64,000 nucleotides of DNA from an uncultured Caulobacterales bacterium (lineage in GTDB: Bacteria; Pseudomonadota; Alphaproteobacteria; Caulobacterales; Caulobacteraceae): positions 154,321-218,320 of the forward strand of contig CAILTK010000027.1 of NCBI GenBank assembly GCA_903837135.1, given 5' to 3'. The position numbers and the translations under genes are program-made. Below are positions 43,211-51,318 of the stretch, piece by piece. Numbering within the stretch: position 1 is the first letter of the stretch; each line of letters opens with the position of its first letter. The notes beneath the pieces were generated by a model, which was not told where the DNA came from, did no database searches, and was given only the letters and a program-made list of their open reading frames with translations.

Positions 43211-43235
43211 CCCTTTCCCCTCAAGGGGGGAAGGG
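43211..43235. terminator. Hairpin after aldehyde dehydrogenase gene
   Basis: CCCTTTCCCC pairs with GGGGGGAAGGG around the loop tcaa, 15 bp after the stop codon, followed by ttgggttggggg on the plus strand. One G-T wobble; otherwise a strong stem. Likely a factor-independent terminator or mRNA 3' stem. Confidence 0.55.
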
Positions 43236-43281
43236 TTGGGTTGGGGGTGTCCGCGCCAGCGTTGCAAGTGGATAACTTCCG

Positions 43282-43385
43282 GCGCCGCCATCGTTGAATT
43301 CGGCGTCGTAGCGGGCTCACCCCCTCTCCCGGCCTCTCCTCCTCGAGGGGGAGAGGGGACCGGGCGTCGTCATCAACGGCGGCGC
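43282..43385. repeat. 104-bp foldable inverted-repeat element
   Basis: The ends are GCGCCGCC-atc-GTTGA (43282-43297) and TCAACGGCGGCGC (43373-43385), complementary apart from the 3-bp insertion. Inside, CCCCTCTCCC (43321-43330) faces GGGGGAGAGGGG (43347-43358). CGGCGTCGT and CGGGCGTCGT flank the inner stem as direct copies. The layout suggests a small mobile or REP-like palindromic element between two genes on the same strand. Confidence 0.45.
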
Positions 43386-43411
43386 TGACAAGACAAAGGG
43401 ATAGAAACACC

Positions 43412-44344
43412 ATGGCCATCGACCCCCATGTCCAGGCGATGCTCGACGCCACGCGTCCGCCGGAAGGGATGCCGCCGCTCGACCAGCTGCCGGCCGAGAT
43501 GGTCCGCGCGGGCTACCGCGCCCAGCGCACCCAGTCGGACCTGACCGCGCCCAAGGACGTGGACGCGCGCGATCTGAGGGTCGCGGGCGCCGACGGCGAC
43601 CGTCCGGCGCGGCTTTACACACCCCCCGGCGCGCCGGCGACCACCCCAGGGCTGGTGTATTTCCACGGCGGCGGCTTCGTCATCGGCGACCTCGACACGC
43701 ATGACGGGCTCTGCCGCCGGCTGGCCGCGCGGGCCGGCGTGCGGGTGCTGTCGGTGGACTACCGCCTGGCGCCGGAGCACCCCTTCCCGGCCAGCCACGA
43801 CGACAGCCTCGCCGCCACCAGGTGGGCGTTCGATTATGCGGCGGAGATCGGCTTCGATCCCAAGCGGATCGCGGTCGGCGGCGACTCGGCCGGCGGCAAC
43901 CTCGCCGCCGTCATCGCCCACGAGCTCAACGGCGATCCGAGATACCGCCTGGCCTTCCAGCTTCTGCTCTATCCGGCCCTGTCGATGAGCGCCGACACCA
44001 GGTCGCGCCAGGAGCTCGACGGGCCGCTCCTGACCAAGGAGGCGATGACCTGGTTCGAGAAATGTCTCGGCGTCGTCGAGCATCCGGACGCCGCCCGCAT
44101 GGCCTATGGGCCTCACTGGACCCTCGAGGGCCTGCCGCCGGCCCTGGTGGTCACCGCCGGCTTCGACCCTCTGAAAGACGAGGGGATGGCCTACACGCGG
44201 GCGCTGGAAGAGGCGGGCGTGAAGGCCCGGCACATGGACTTCCCGACCCTGGTGCATGACTTCTTCATCCTGGCCGACGTGTCGCCGACCATTGTCGAGG
44301 CCATCAACCAGACCGCGGACGCGCTGAAAGCCGGGCTCGCCTGA
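43412..44344 (+). CDS. Alpha/beta hydrolase, hormone-sensitive-lipase family
   Basis: Esterase of 310 residues. The oxyanion motif HGGG ('VYFHGGGFVIGD', near 86) and nucleophile elbow GDSAGG ('VGGDSAGGNLAAV', near 155) define the HSL/family IV group; 'YRLAPEHPFPA' is also characteristic. Acid and base are likely Asp in 'AGFDPLKDEG' and His in 'TLVHDFF'. No signal peptide. Its stop codon is the first part of the 17-bp tandem array that follows. Substrate unknown, probably short-chain acyl esters. Confidence 0.9.
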   Translation: MAIDPHVQAMLDATRPPEGMPPLDQLPAEMVRAGYRAQRTQSDLTAPKDVDARDLRVAGADGDRPARLYTPPGAPATTPGLVYFHGGGFVIGDLDTHDGLCRRLAARAGVRVLSVDYRLAPEHPFPASHDDSLAATRWAFDYAAEIGFDPKRIAVGGDSAGGNLAAVIAHELNGDPRYRLAFQLLLYPALSMSADTRSRQELDGPLLTKEAMTWFEKCLGVVEHPDAARMAYGPHWTLEGLPPALVVTAGFDPLKDEGMAYTRALEEAGVKARHMDFPTLVHDFFILADVSPTIVEAINQTADALKAGLA

Positions 44345-44442
44345 CCTGAGACCTCAGCCGACCTGAGACCTCAGCCGACCTGAGACCTCAGCCGACCTGA
44401 GACCTCAGCCGACCTGAGACCTCAGCCGACCTGAGACCTCAG
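44343..44442. repeat. Six-copy 17-bp tandem repeat with internal dyad
   Basis: Five perfect copies of GACCTGAGACCTCAGCC plus a 15-bp sixth copy, without spacers. Each unit contains CTGAG-ac-CTCAG, so units can pair within and between copies on either strand. The array starts in the stop codon of the hydrolase gene (TGA 44342-44344) and ends in the stop codon of the small gene on the other strand (44439-44441), filling the gap between two convergent genes exactly. Confidence 0.9.
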
Positions 44443-44558
44443 GGCCGGTCCAGATAGCCCTGGCCCCGGGCTTCGGCTTCACCGTGAAGAATACAGCCCT
44501 TGAACCAGGCGCCGACAGCGGCGGCCAGCAGGCTGCAGAGGGCGTCGAACACCCGCAT
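44439..44558 (-). CDS. Small hydrophobic protein (39 residues), unannotated-size gene
   Basis: Intact 39-codon frame from ATG (44556-44558) to TGA (44439-44441). A good ribosome binding site, GGAG, stands 7 bp before the ATG. The product starts MRVFD, has one hydrophobic stretch (ALCSLLAAAVGAWFKGCIL) with two cysteines, and ends in a polar tail (HGEAEARGQGYLDRP). This reads as a single-pass or membrane-associated small protein. It lies 146 bp downstream of the MerR gene on the same strand and may use its own promoter. Its stop falls in the last unit of the tandem array. Function unknown; I believe it is real because of the ribosome binding site and composition. Confidence 0.6.
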   Translation of the reverse strand: MRVFDALCSLLAAAVGAWFKGCILHGEAEARGQGYLDRP

Positions 44559-44703
44559 TCCCAGTCTCCTCGTCCCTGGGCCGCGTCTTGCGCGCAGCCT
44601 CTGCGACGAAGAGGAGCACCGAACGGTGGATTTGTCGACTCCCGCGCCGGCGCCCGGGCAAGGGGAGGAGCCAGCGGGCAGGCAACCTTTCTGGTCCGTC
44701 GGG

Positions 44704-45054
44704 TCAGTAACCTGCCTCGTACTTCGCGATCAGTGCGATCACTTGCAGGCGGCGTCGTGTCACCTCCTCGAGATGCTGATCGAGCGCGACAAGCTTGTCG
44801 CGCAAAGCTTCCAGCATGTGCTGCCTGGTGGGAAGATTGCCGCCGCCCTGGGTCAGGGCGGACTTGATCTCACCCAGGGTGAAGCCGAGCCGCTGGGCCT
44901 GATCGATCAAGGTCAGCGTCTCCACCGCGCCGGCCGCGTAGTCGCGATAGCCGTTGTCGCCGCGCGGGGGTTTGGGCAGCAGGCCGTGGGTCTCATAGAA
45001 ACGGATCCGCGACGCCGCCACGCCGGAACGCAGCGCGATTTCTCCGATGCGCAT
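44704..45054 (-). CDS. MerR-family transcriptional regulator
   Basis: Regulator of 116 residues with the N-terminal MerR winged helix ('MRIGEIALRSGVAASRIRFY' and the wing 'NGYRDY'), a dimerisation helix with 'RLGFTLGEIKSAL', and a short C-terminus without the Cys pattern of metal- or redox-sensing members. It probably responds to an organic ligand. Divergent from the epimerase-like gene, 71 bp apart, with a MerR-type dyad in between, so it should control both that gene and itself. Confidence 0.92.
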   Translation of the reverse strand: MRIGEIALRSGVAASRIRFYETHGLLPKPPRGDNGYRDYAAGAVETLTLIDQAQRLGFTLGEIKSALTQGGGNLPTRQHMLEALRDKLVALDQHLEEVTRRRLQVIALIAKYEAGY

Positions 45055-45059
45055 GGGCC

Positions 45060-45090
45060 TTGACCTTAAATCTACGTTGAAGGTCTATCA
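45060..45090 (+). promoter_or_regulatory. MerR-type promoter with long spacer and dyad
   Basis: TTGACC (-35, 45060-45065) is followed by a weak -10 near 45084-45090 (TCTATCA) at 18-19 bp, longer than optimal as in MerR-activated promoters. The dyad GACCTT-N12-AAGGTC lies across the spacer, exactly where a MerR dimer would twist the DNA. It drives the epimerase-like gene at 45126. Confidence 0.6.
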
Positions 45091-45125
45091 GTCGGTCTTC
45101 GGTGGCGAAAGAGCGGGAGGCGGCG

Positions 45126-46160
45126 ATGGCGCGGGTATTGGTCACGGGCGGTACGGGGTTCCTCGGCGCACACTGCATGGTCCAGTTGCTCACCGCCGGC
45201 CACGAGGTTCGCGCCACGGTCCGCGATTTGGCGCGCGCCGCCGACGTGAACGCCATGTTGCGACAGGGGGGCGCGGGAGCCGGGGCTGATCACGTCACGC
45301 TTTTGGCCGCCGACCTCAACGCGGATGCGGGCTGGCCCGAGGCCGTCGCCGGTTGCGACTATGTGCTTCATGTGGCTGCACCCTTCCCTAGCCGGGCGCC
45401 CAAGGACGAAAACGACCTGATCCGGCCCTCCCGGGACGGCGCCCTTCGCGTGCTCAAGGCCGCGCGCGACGCCGGCGTCAGGCGCGTGGTGCTCACCTCG
45501 TCGTTCGCGGCGATCGGCTATGGCGCCAAGACCCGAAAAACCACATTCACCGAGAGTGACTGGACCGATCCCGAGGATCCGGCGGTTCAGCCCTATCAGA
45601 GGTCGAAGACGATCGCCGAACGGGCGGCGTGGGACTTCGTGGCGCGCGAAGGCGGGACGCTGGAGCTCGCCGTGATCAATCCGGTCGGCATCCTGGGGCC
45701 GGTTCTGGGCGCCGACTATTCGACGTCGATCCACCTGGTGAAGCGGATGATCGATGGCGATACACCGGGTTGCCCGGACATCTGGTTCGGCGTGGTCGAT
45801 GCCCGCGACGTCGCCGACCTGCATCTTCGGGCGATGAGCGATCCGGCGGCGCGCGGCGAACGGTTCCTGGCGACGGCCGGCCATTTCCTCAGTGTTCAGG
45901 AGGTCGCGCAGGTCCTGAAGGGCGGGCTTGGCGACGCGGGACGCGCCGTCTCCACACGCCGCCTCCCCAACTGGCTGCTGAGGGCGGTCAGCCTCGCCGA
46001 CCCTGAAATCCGGGGAATGCTGCCGGAACTGGGCAAGCGGAAGGACGCCACGGCTGAGAAGGCGCAGCGCCTGCTGGGCTGGACGCCAAGACCTCCTGAG
46101 GAGGCCATCATCGCGACCGCCACCAGCCTGGCGGCGCTTCACCTGCTGAAAGCCGGGTAG
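45126..46160 (+). CDS. NAD-dependent epimerase/dehydratase family reductase
   Basis: Extended SDR of 344 residues similar to aldehyde/dihydroflavonol reductase-type enzymes. The cofactor motif is TGGTGFLG near 7-14; 'YVLHVAAPF', 'VVLTSSFAAIGYG' (Ser) and 'PYQRSKTIAE' (Tyr and Lys) are visible. The extended C-terminus contains 'DARDVADLHLRAM' and a final 'LLGWTPRPPEEAI'. GGGAGG precedes ATG 45126. Likely reduces a carbonyl or aldehyde with NADPH as a detoxification step, controlled by the divergent MerR protein. Confidence 0.88.
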   Translation: MARVLVTGGTGFLGAHCMVQLLTAGHEVRATVRDLARAADVNAMLRQGGAGAGADHVTLLAADLNADAGWPEAVAGCDYVLHVAAPFPSRAPKDENDLIRPSRDGALRVLKAARDAGVRRVVLTSSFAAIGYGAKTRKTTFTESDWTDPEDPAVQPYQRSKTIAERAAWDFVAREGGTLELAVINPVGILGPVLGADYSTSIHLVKRMIDGDTPGCPDIWFGVVDARDVADLHLRAMSDPAARGERFLATAGHFLSVQEVAQVLKGGLGDAGRAVSTRRLPNWLLRAVSLADPEIRGMLPELGKRKDATAEKAQRLLGWTPRPPEEAIIATATSLAALHLLKAG

Positions 46161-46185
46161 GCGCCCTACGCGTCGCCCCGGAATC

Positions 46186-47103
46186 TCAAGGCGCCGTCGC
46201 CAGGCTGACGATCAGGTCCGAGATCGTTCTCCACGCCGGGGTTCCCGGCGCGATCTCCTCCACGTGGCCGCCCGGCGGCGACAGGAGGTCGACCGTGTCG
46301 CCCCTGGCGCGGGCCAAGGCGGCGTAGGCGGCGCCGACGGACGGGGCGACCGTGGAGTCGTTCGCGCCGTGGATCACAAAGGTTCGCACGCCGAGGGGCG
46401 CCAGCGCCGCCGGCGAGGTGTCGGCGTAGATGTCCGGCCGTCCGGGCGACGGGGCGCCGGCCATGGCGGCGACCGTGTCCGGCCCGCAGGCCGTGCCCGT
46501 GTCGGTCTTCAGGTTGGCGATGCCGGCGATGTCGACCACCGCCTTGACCGCCAGGGGATGGGTCACGAACAGCGGGCTCGAGGCCGGGAGCTTGGCGCGG
46601 GCCGCGCTCCACAGCGCCAGATGCCCGCCCGCGGAATGGCCGGCGACCACATAGGGACCGGGGTTCAGGCCTCGCGCCTTCGCCTCCGCCGGCAGCCGGT
46701 CAAGCGCGGCCGCCACGTCCTGGTAAGTTCCGGGGTAGCCGCCGCCGGGCTGGCCCAGCCGCCGGTACTCGATGTTCCACACCGCGATCCCGCGGGTTCT
46801 GAGGTCCTCGGCGGCGAAGTCCATGATCGAGAGGTTGGCCACGCTGGCGGTCCAGCAGCCGCCGTGGATCAGGACCACGACCGGGTGCGGCCCCGGCCCT
46901 TCCGGCAGCCACAGGTCGACGATCTGGCTCGGGTCTCGCCCGTAGGCGATCCTGGCCGAGGCGTGCGGACGGGGCCGCGACAGCAGGTCTGACCATTGCA
47001 TCAGCGGCATGGCGGAGGCCTCCATCGCCGGGCCAAGCAGGAGCGCAGCGGATACGAAAAAGGCGAGGGAAGCCTTCGCCGCCCTCGCCCTGATCGGTTT
47101 CAT
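46186..47103 (-). CDS. Secreted alpha/beta hydrolase (esterase/kynurenine formamidase-like)
   Basis: Exported serine hydrolase of 305 residues. A signal peptide (MKPIRARAAKASLAFFVSAA..) precedes the mature enzyme. 'VVVLIHGGCWTAS' gives the oxyanion motif HGGCW as in kynurenine formamidase/BD-FAE relatives, GHSAGG in 'YVVAGHSAGGHLALW' the nucleophile, and 'VIHGANDSTV' plus 'PPGGHVEEI' the Asp and His. It ends 25 bp from the convergent epimerase gene. The cytochrome c1 gene lies upstream on the same strand. Extracytoplasmic esterase is the safest call. Confidence 0.85.
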   Translation of the reverse strand: MKPIRARAAKASLAFFVSAALLLGPAMEASAMPLMQWSDLLSRPRPHASARIAYGRDPSQIVDLWLPEGPGPHPVVVLIHGGCWTASVANLSIMDFAAEDLRTRGIAVWNIEYRRLGQPGGGYPGTYQDVAAALDRLPAEAKARGLNPGPYVVAGHSAGGHLALWSAARAKLPASSPLFVTHPLAVKAVVDIAGIANLKTDTGTACGPDTVAAMAGAPSPGRPDIYADTSPAALAPLGVRTFVIHGANDSTVAPSVGAAYAALARARGDTVDLLSPPGGHVEEIAPGTPAWRTISDLIVSLATAP

Positions 47104-47114
47104 CGGCGTGCGCC

Positions 47115-47978
47115 TCAGTGGCTCACGTTTCGCCAGATCGTCCGGTAGGAGACGTAGAGCACGCCGGCCAGCAGCAGCAGGTAGATCATCACCGCCAGGC
47201 CCGCTTCCTTGCGCTCGGTCTGCTTGGGCTCGGCCGTCCAGGCCAGGAAGGTGGCCACGTCCTTGGCCTCCTGATCGGTGGTCGACTTGGTGCCGTCGTC
47301 GAACGTCACCCGGTCAGGCGACAGCTGGAACGGCATGCTGATGAAGCCGCCCTGAGGAACCTTGTCCTTGGCGCCGGTCCAGGCCGAGCCGAGGTCGCCC
47401 GGGAAGTAGGGGGTGTAGTATTTGCCGGCCGGGACGGTCAGGCCCGCGGGCGGGGACACATAACCAGTCAGGAGGCTGTAGATGTATTGCGGCCCGCCTT
47501 CGCGGGCCCGCGCCATCACCGACAGGTCGGGCGGCGCGGCGCCGCCGTTCGAGGCCGCGGCGGCGATCTTGTTGGGGAAGGGATTGCGGAACTTGTCGGC
47601 CGCGGTCGCGGGGCGCTGGGTGGCGTCCCCGGTGTCCTGATCGACGTCCGGCACCTTGATCGAGGAGGCGATGGCCTTGCAGATCGGCGCCTCGTTCGAG
47701 TTCGGGTGCTTGGGATCGAAGAACGGCCCGTTCTGCTGGCACAGGTTCCGATAGTACATCAGATCCATGGCGTGGCAGGAGGAGCAGACCTCCGCGTAGA
47801 CCTTGTAGCCGCGTTGCAGAGAGCCCTGGTCGAAGCGGCCGAACACCGGCTGCTCGAACGTGAACCCGCCGGGCACCGGCTTCAGTTCGGCCTGGGTGGT
47901 CCGGGCGGAGGCCGGCAACGAGAGGCCGGCCAGGGCCAGGGCGGCGGAAAGCGCCGCGATCAGCGTGTTGCGCCCCAT
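47115..47978 (-). CDS. petC: Cytochrome c1 of the bc1 complex
   Basis: Heme c subunit of ubiquinol-cytochrome c reductase, 287 residues. A signal peptide precedes heme motif CSSCH (65-69). 'RARTTQAELKPV..', 'YYRNLCQQNG' and 'NPFPNKIAAAASNGGAAPPDLSVM' are typical of alphaproteobacterial c1, with Met as the probable sixth ligand in the later loop. The C-terminal helix 'AGLAVMIYLLLLAGVLYVSY' anchors it. Third gene of the Rieske-cyt b-cyt c1 operon, 5 bp after cytochrome b. The upstream open frame is a shadow inside cytochrome b. Confidence 0.95.
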   Translation of the reverse strand: MGRNTLIAALSAALALAGLSLPASARTTQAELKPVPGGFTFEQPVFGRFDQGSLQRGYKVYAEVCSSCHAMDLMYYRNLCQQNGPFFDPKHPNSNEAPICKAIASSIKVPDVDQDTGDATQRPATAADKFRNPFPNKIAAAASNGGAAPPDLSVMARAREGGPQYIYSLLTGYVSPPAGLTVPAGKYYTPYFPGDLGSAWTGAKDKVPQGGFISMPFQLSPDRVTFDDGTKSTTDQEAKDVATFLAWTAEPKQTERKEAGLAVMIYLLLLAGVLYVSYRTIWRNVSH

Positions 47979-47983
47979 GGAGA

Positions 47984-49312
47984 TCAGCCCTTCTTTTCCG
48001 CTTGCGCCGCGGAGCCCGCCGGCATGGCCGCGCCGCCGAGGACGGGCGTGGAGATATTCGCCGGAACCTGGGTCGGCGTCTCCCGCAGGCCCAGGATCGG
48101 CAGGACCAGCAGGAAGTAGGCGAAATAATAGACCGCCAGGATGCGCGAGAACCACACCACCGAGAAGCCGGTCGGATCGCCGGTGGCCGTGTGGCCCATG
48201 GTCATCACCATGTCGTCCGGCTCCTTGCCGCCGCACCAGCCGAGCAGAACGGTTGTCGCCACGAACAGCAGGAAGAAGATCCGCGCCGACGGACGGTAGC
48301 GCATCGACTTGACCTTGGAGGTGTCGAGCCAGGGCAGGGCGAACAGCATGCCGATCGAGCCGAACATGGCCAGGACGCCGAACAGCTTCTGCGGAATGGA
48401 GCGCAGGATGGCGTAGAACGGCAGGAAGTACCATTCGGGCACGATGTGCGCCGGCGTGACCAGCGGGTTGGCCGGGGTCTGGTTGTCCACGTGGCCGAGG
48501 GCCTCGGGAGCGAAGAACACGAACCAGGCGAACAGGACGAAGAAGGCCACGATCGCGAAGCCGTCCTTCACCGTGTAGTAGGGGTGGAAGGGGAGGGTGT
48601 CCTGCTTGGACTTCACCTCGACGCCGGTCGGGTTATTGTTGCCCGGCACGTGCAGCGCCCAGATGTGCAGCACCACCACGCCGGCGATCATGAACGGCAG
48701 CAGATAATGCAGCGAGAAGAAGCGGTTCAGCGTCGCGCCGCCGACGGCGAAGCCGCCCCACAGCCAGGTGGTGATGGCGGTGCCGAGGCCGGGGATGACC
48801 TGGTCGAAGGCCGAGAACAGGCTGGTGATCACCACCGCGCCGGCGAAGCTCATCTGACCCCAGGGCAGGACGTAGCCCATGAAGGCGGTGGCCATCATCA
48901 GGAGGTAGATGATGCAGCCCAGCAGCCAGAGCACCTCCCGCGGCGCCTTGTAGGAGCCGTAGTACATGCCGCGCGCCATGTGGATGTAGACCGCCAGGAA
49001 GAACATCGAGGCGCCGTTGGCGTGAATGTAGCGGACCAGCCAGCCATAGTTCACGTCGCGCATGATGTGCTCGACCGAATTGAACGCCATGTCGGCGTTC
49101 GGCACATAGTGCATGGCCAGGATCACGCCGGTGACGATCTGGGTCACCAGGCAGACCGCGAGAATGCCGCCGAAGGTCCACCAGTAGTTCAGGTTCTTCG
49201 GGGTGGGGAAATCCATCAGGTCGACAGCGAGCCGGACGATGGGCAGCCGGGCGTCGAGCCAGCGCTCGATACCGGTCTTGGGTTCGTAGGTTGAGGGGGG
49301 GTGTCCGCTCAT
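47984..49312 (-). CDS. petB: Cytochrome b of the bc1 complex
   Basis: Integral quinol-oxidising subunit of 442 residues with eight predicted helices and two b hemes. Conserved features are '[17 protein letters not shown]' at the N-terminus, '[28 protein letters not shown]' with heme His residues, '[21 protein letters not shown]', and PEW in '[13 protein letters not shown]' of the Qo site. GGAGGAAAG stands before the ATG. It begins 17 bp after the Rieske gene. The short C-terminal Ala/Pro-rich tail is poorly conserved. Confidence 0.96.
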   Translation of the reverse strand: MSGHPPSTYEPKTGIERWLDARLPIVRLAVDLMDFPTPKNLNYWWTFGGILAVCLVTQIVTGVILAMHYVPNADMAFNSVEHIMRDVNYGWLVRYIHANGASMFFLAVYIHMARGMYYGSYKAPREVLWLLGCIIYLLMMATAFMGYVLPWGQMSFAGAVVITSLFSAFDQVIPGLGTAITTWLWGGFAVGGATLNRFFSLHYLLPFMIAGVVVLHIWALHVPGNNNPTGVEVKSKQDTLPFHPYYTVKDGFAIVAFFVLFAWFVFFAPEALGHVDNQTPANPLVTPAHIVPEWYFLPFYAILRSIPQKLFGVLAMFGSIGMLFALPWLDTSKVKSMRYRPSARIFFLLFVATTVLLGWCGGKEPDDMVMTMGHTATGDPTGFSVVWFSRILAVYYFAYFLLVLPILGLRETPTQVPANISTPVLGGAAMPAGSAAQAEKKG

Positions 49313-49329
49313 CGGTTTCTTTCCTCCGC

Positions 49330-49893
49330 TCAGCCGATCTTGACCTTGGTGGGGCCGGTGAAGGCATAGTCCGGAACCGCGAGGTTCTTGGGGGCCGGCC
49401 CGTGCCGGATCCGTCCCGAGGTGTCGTAGACCGAGCCGTGGCACGGGCATAGCCAGCCGCCGTACTCGCCGCCGCCGAAGCCCGGCACGCAGCCGAGGTG
49501 GGTGCAGACGCCGACCAGGACCAGCCAGTCCGCCTTGCCCGGTTTGACCCGCGCTTCATCGGTCTGCGGATCGGGCATGGCGGCATGATCGTCGGCGACC
49601 GCCTTGGCGATCTCCGCCGGCGTGCGGTGCCGGATGAACACCGGCTTGCCCCGCCAGTTGATCGACACCTGCTGGCCGAGCGCCACCTTGGAGAAGTCGT
49701 ACTCCACCGTGGCCAGGGCCAGGGTGTCGCCCGACGGGTTCATCTGGTCGACCAGCGGCCAGGCCAGGGCGGCCACACCGCCCACCGCGCCGGTGACGGC
49801 GGCGATGTGGATGAAGTCGCGGCGGCTGGGGTCGTCCTTGAGGTGGGATTCGGCGTTCGCGGTATCGACCACGGGGGGGGTCCCTTGCTTCAC
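49330..49893 (-). CDS. petA: Rieske iron-sulfur subunit of the bc1 complex
   Basis: 2Fe-2S subunit of ubiquinol-cytochrome c reductase, 187 residues. Twin-arginine-type N-terminus '[17 protein letters not shown]' doubles as the membrane anchor. Cluster ligands lie in CTHLGC and CPCHGS. First gene of the operon and divergent from trmL with only 37 bp between start codons, so the promoters must overlap or lie within the neighbouring coding ends. Confidence 0.96.
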   Translation of the reverse strand: MKQGTPPVVDTANAESHLKDDPSRRDFIHIAAVTGAVGGVAALAWPLVDQMNPSGDTLALATVEYDFSKVALGQQVSINWRGKPVFIRHRTPAEIAKAVADDHAAMPDPQTDEARVKPGKADWLVLVGVCTHLGCVPGFGGGEYGGWLCPCHGSVYDTSGRIRHGPAPKNLAVPDYAFTGPTKVKIG

Positions 49894-49930
49894 TGGCGCT
49901 GAAGATCGCGCGTAATGAGGATCGCTTAGA

Positions 49931-50392
49931 ATGCGTCTGGCCCTTTTTCAACCGGACATTCCGCAAAACCTTGGCGCTGGCGTCCGGCTGACCGCCTGCC
50001 TGGGCGTGGAACTCGACGTAATCGAGCCCTGCGCCTTCCCGTTATCGGACCGGGCGATCCGCCGGGCGGCCATGGACTACGGATCCGTGGCGCGGGTTTC
50101 CCGTCACGACGGCTGGACGGATTTCGAGTCCGCGATGCGCGGCGAGGGGCGGCGGATCCTTCTGTTCACCACCCGGGCGGCCGAGCCCTACCACCGATTC
50201 GCCTACCGGCCGGGCGACATCCTCCTGTTCGGCCGCGAGAGCGCGGGCGTCCCGGACGCGGTCCACGCCGCCGCGGATGCGCGGCTGATCATCCCCCTCC
50301 GGCCCGAGACCCGCTCCCTCAACGTGATCGCCGCCGCGGCGATGGCGCTCGGCGAGGCGCTGCGGCAGACGGACGGATTTCCCCGAGGCTGA
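49931..50392 (+). CDS. trmL: tRNA (cytidine(34)-2'-O)-methyltransferase
   Basis: SPOUT-class RNA methyltransferase of 153 residues modifying the wobble position of tRNA-Leu isoacceptors. It has the short single-domain form: 'LALFQPDIPQNLGAGVRLTACLGVELDVIEP' at the N-terminus, 'DILLFGRESAGVP' (motif 2) and 'IIPLRPETRSLNVIAAAAMALGEALRQ' (motif 3, trefoil-knot SAM site). Divergent from the Rieske gene and followed by hemF 36 bp later on the same strand. Confidence 0.93.
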   Translation: MRLALFQPDIPQNLGAGVRLTACLGVELDVIEPCAFPLSDRAIRRAAMDYGSVARVSRHDGWTDFESAMRGEGRRILLFTTRAAEPYHRFAYRPGDILLFGRESAGVPDAVHAAADARLIIPLRPETRSLNVIAAAAMALGEALRQTDGFPRG

Positions 50393-50428
50393 TTGCGCCG
50401 GCCTGGGCTTCCCCCCTAAGAACGGCCC

Positions 50429-51304
50429 ATGACCGACCCCATCCTCGAGGCGCGCAAGGAAACGGCCGAAGCCTGGTTCCGCGAACTGCAGGCGCGGCTC
50501 ACCGCCGAGCTCAACGCCATCGAGGCCGAAGCGCCCGCCGACCTCTATCCAGGCGAGCCGCAGAGGTTCGAGCTCACCGACTGGACCCGGGCCGAGGGCG
50601 GCGGCGGGACCATGGGCATGCTGCGCGGCCGGGTGTTCGAGAAGGCGGGGGTCCACGTCTCGGTGGTGCACGGGACTTTCACGCCCGAGATGGCCCGCAC
50701 CATGCCGGGGGCCGACGTCGATCCGCGCTTCTTCGCCACCGGCGTCAGCGTCATCGTGCATCCGAAGAACCCGCGCATGCCGACCGCGCACATGAACACC
50801 CGCTTCATCTGCACCACCGAAGCCTGGTTCGGCGGCGGCGGGGATCTGACGCCCCTGCTGCCCGACCAGCGGCGGGAGGATGCGCCCGACACCGTCGCCT
50901 TTCACGCGGCGATGAAGCGGGCGTGCGACGCCCACGACAACGGCCTCGGCTGGTATGCGACCTACAAGCAGGAGTGCGACGACTACTTCTGGCTTCCCCA
51001 CCGCAAGGAGCCGCGCGGCACCGGCGGCATCTTCTACGACCGGCACCGCTCCGGCGACGCCGACGTGGACTTCGCCTTCACCCAGGACGTCGGCCGGGCC
51101 TTCCTCGAGGCCTATCCCGCCATCTGCCGCGGCCGGCTGCACGAGCCGTGGACCGACGCCGAGCGGCTGCAGCAGCGAATCCAGCGCGGGCGCTATGTGG
51201 AGTTCAACCTGCTCTACGACCGCGGCACGGTGTTCGGCCTGAAGACCGGCGGCAACATCGAGTCGATCCTGAGCTCCATGCCGCCGGACGTGGCCTGGCC
51301 GTAG
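50429..51304 (+). CDS. hemF: Oxygen-dependent coproporphyrinogen III oxidase
   Basis: Heme-biosynthesis enzyme of 291 residues converting coproporphyrinogen III to protoporphyrinogen IX with O2. The family signature 'TTEAWFGGGGDLTPLLP' lies at about 130-146, with 'HVSVVHGTF', 'RGTGGIFYDRH' and 'YVEFNLLYDRGTVFGL' elsewhere. Full length and no signal peptide. It sits next to the heme-using bc1 operon, although on the opposite strand. The oxygen-dependent form fits an aerobic organism. Confidence 0.95.
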   Translation: MTDPILEARKETAEAWFRELQARLTAELNAIEAEAPADLYPGEPQRFELTDWTRAEGGGGTMGMLRGRVFEKAGVHVSVVHGTFTPEMARTMPGADVDPRFFATGVSVIVHPKNPRMPTAHMNTRFICTTEAWFGGGGDLTPLLPDQRREDAPDTVAFHAAMKRACDAHDNGLGWYATYKQECDDYFWLPHRKEPRGTGGIFYDRHRSGDADVDFAFTQDVGRAFLEAYPAICRGRLHEPWTDAERLQQRIQRGRYVEFNLLYDRGTVFGLKTGGNIESILSSMPPDVAWP

Positions 51305-51318
51305 ACCCTGTTGGATCA

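Noticed and set aside
44343..44442. Possible CRISPR array
   Set aside because: The 17-bp units are directly adjacent with no spacers, no leader and no cas genes, so this is a simple tandem repeat.
44479..44685. 68-residue minus-strand frame overlapping the small 39-codon gene
   Set aside because: It is in a different frame, Arg/Pro-rich, and lacks a ribosome binding site, whereas the 39-codon frame has one.
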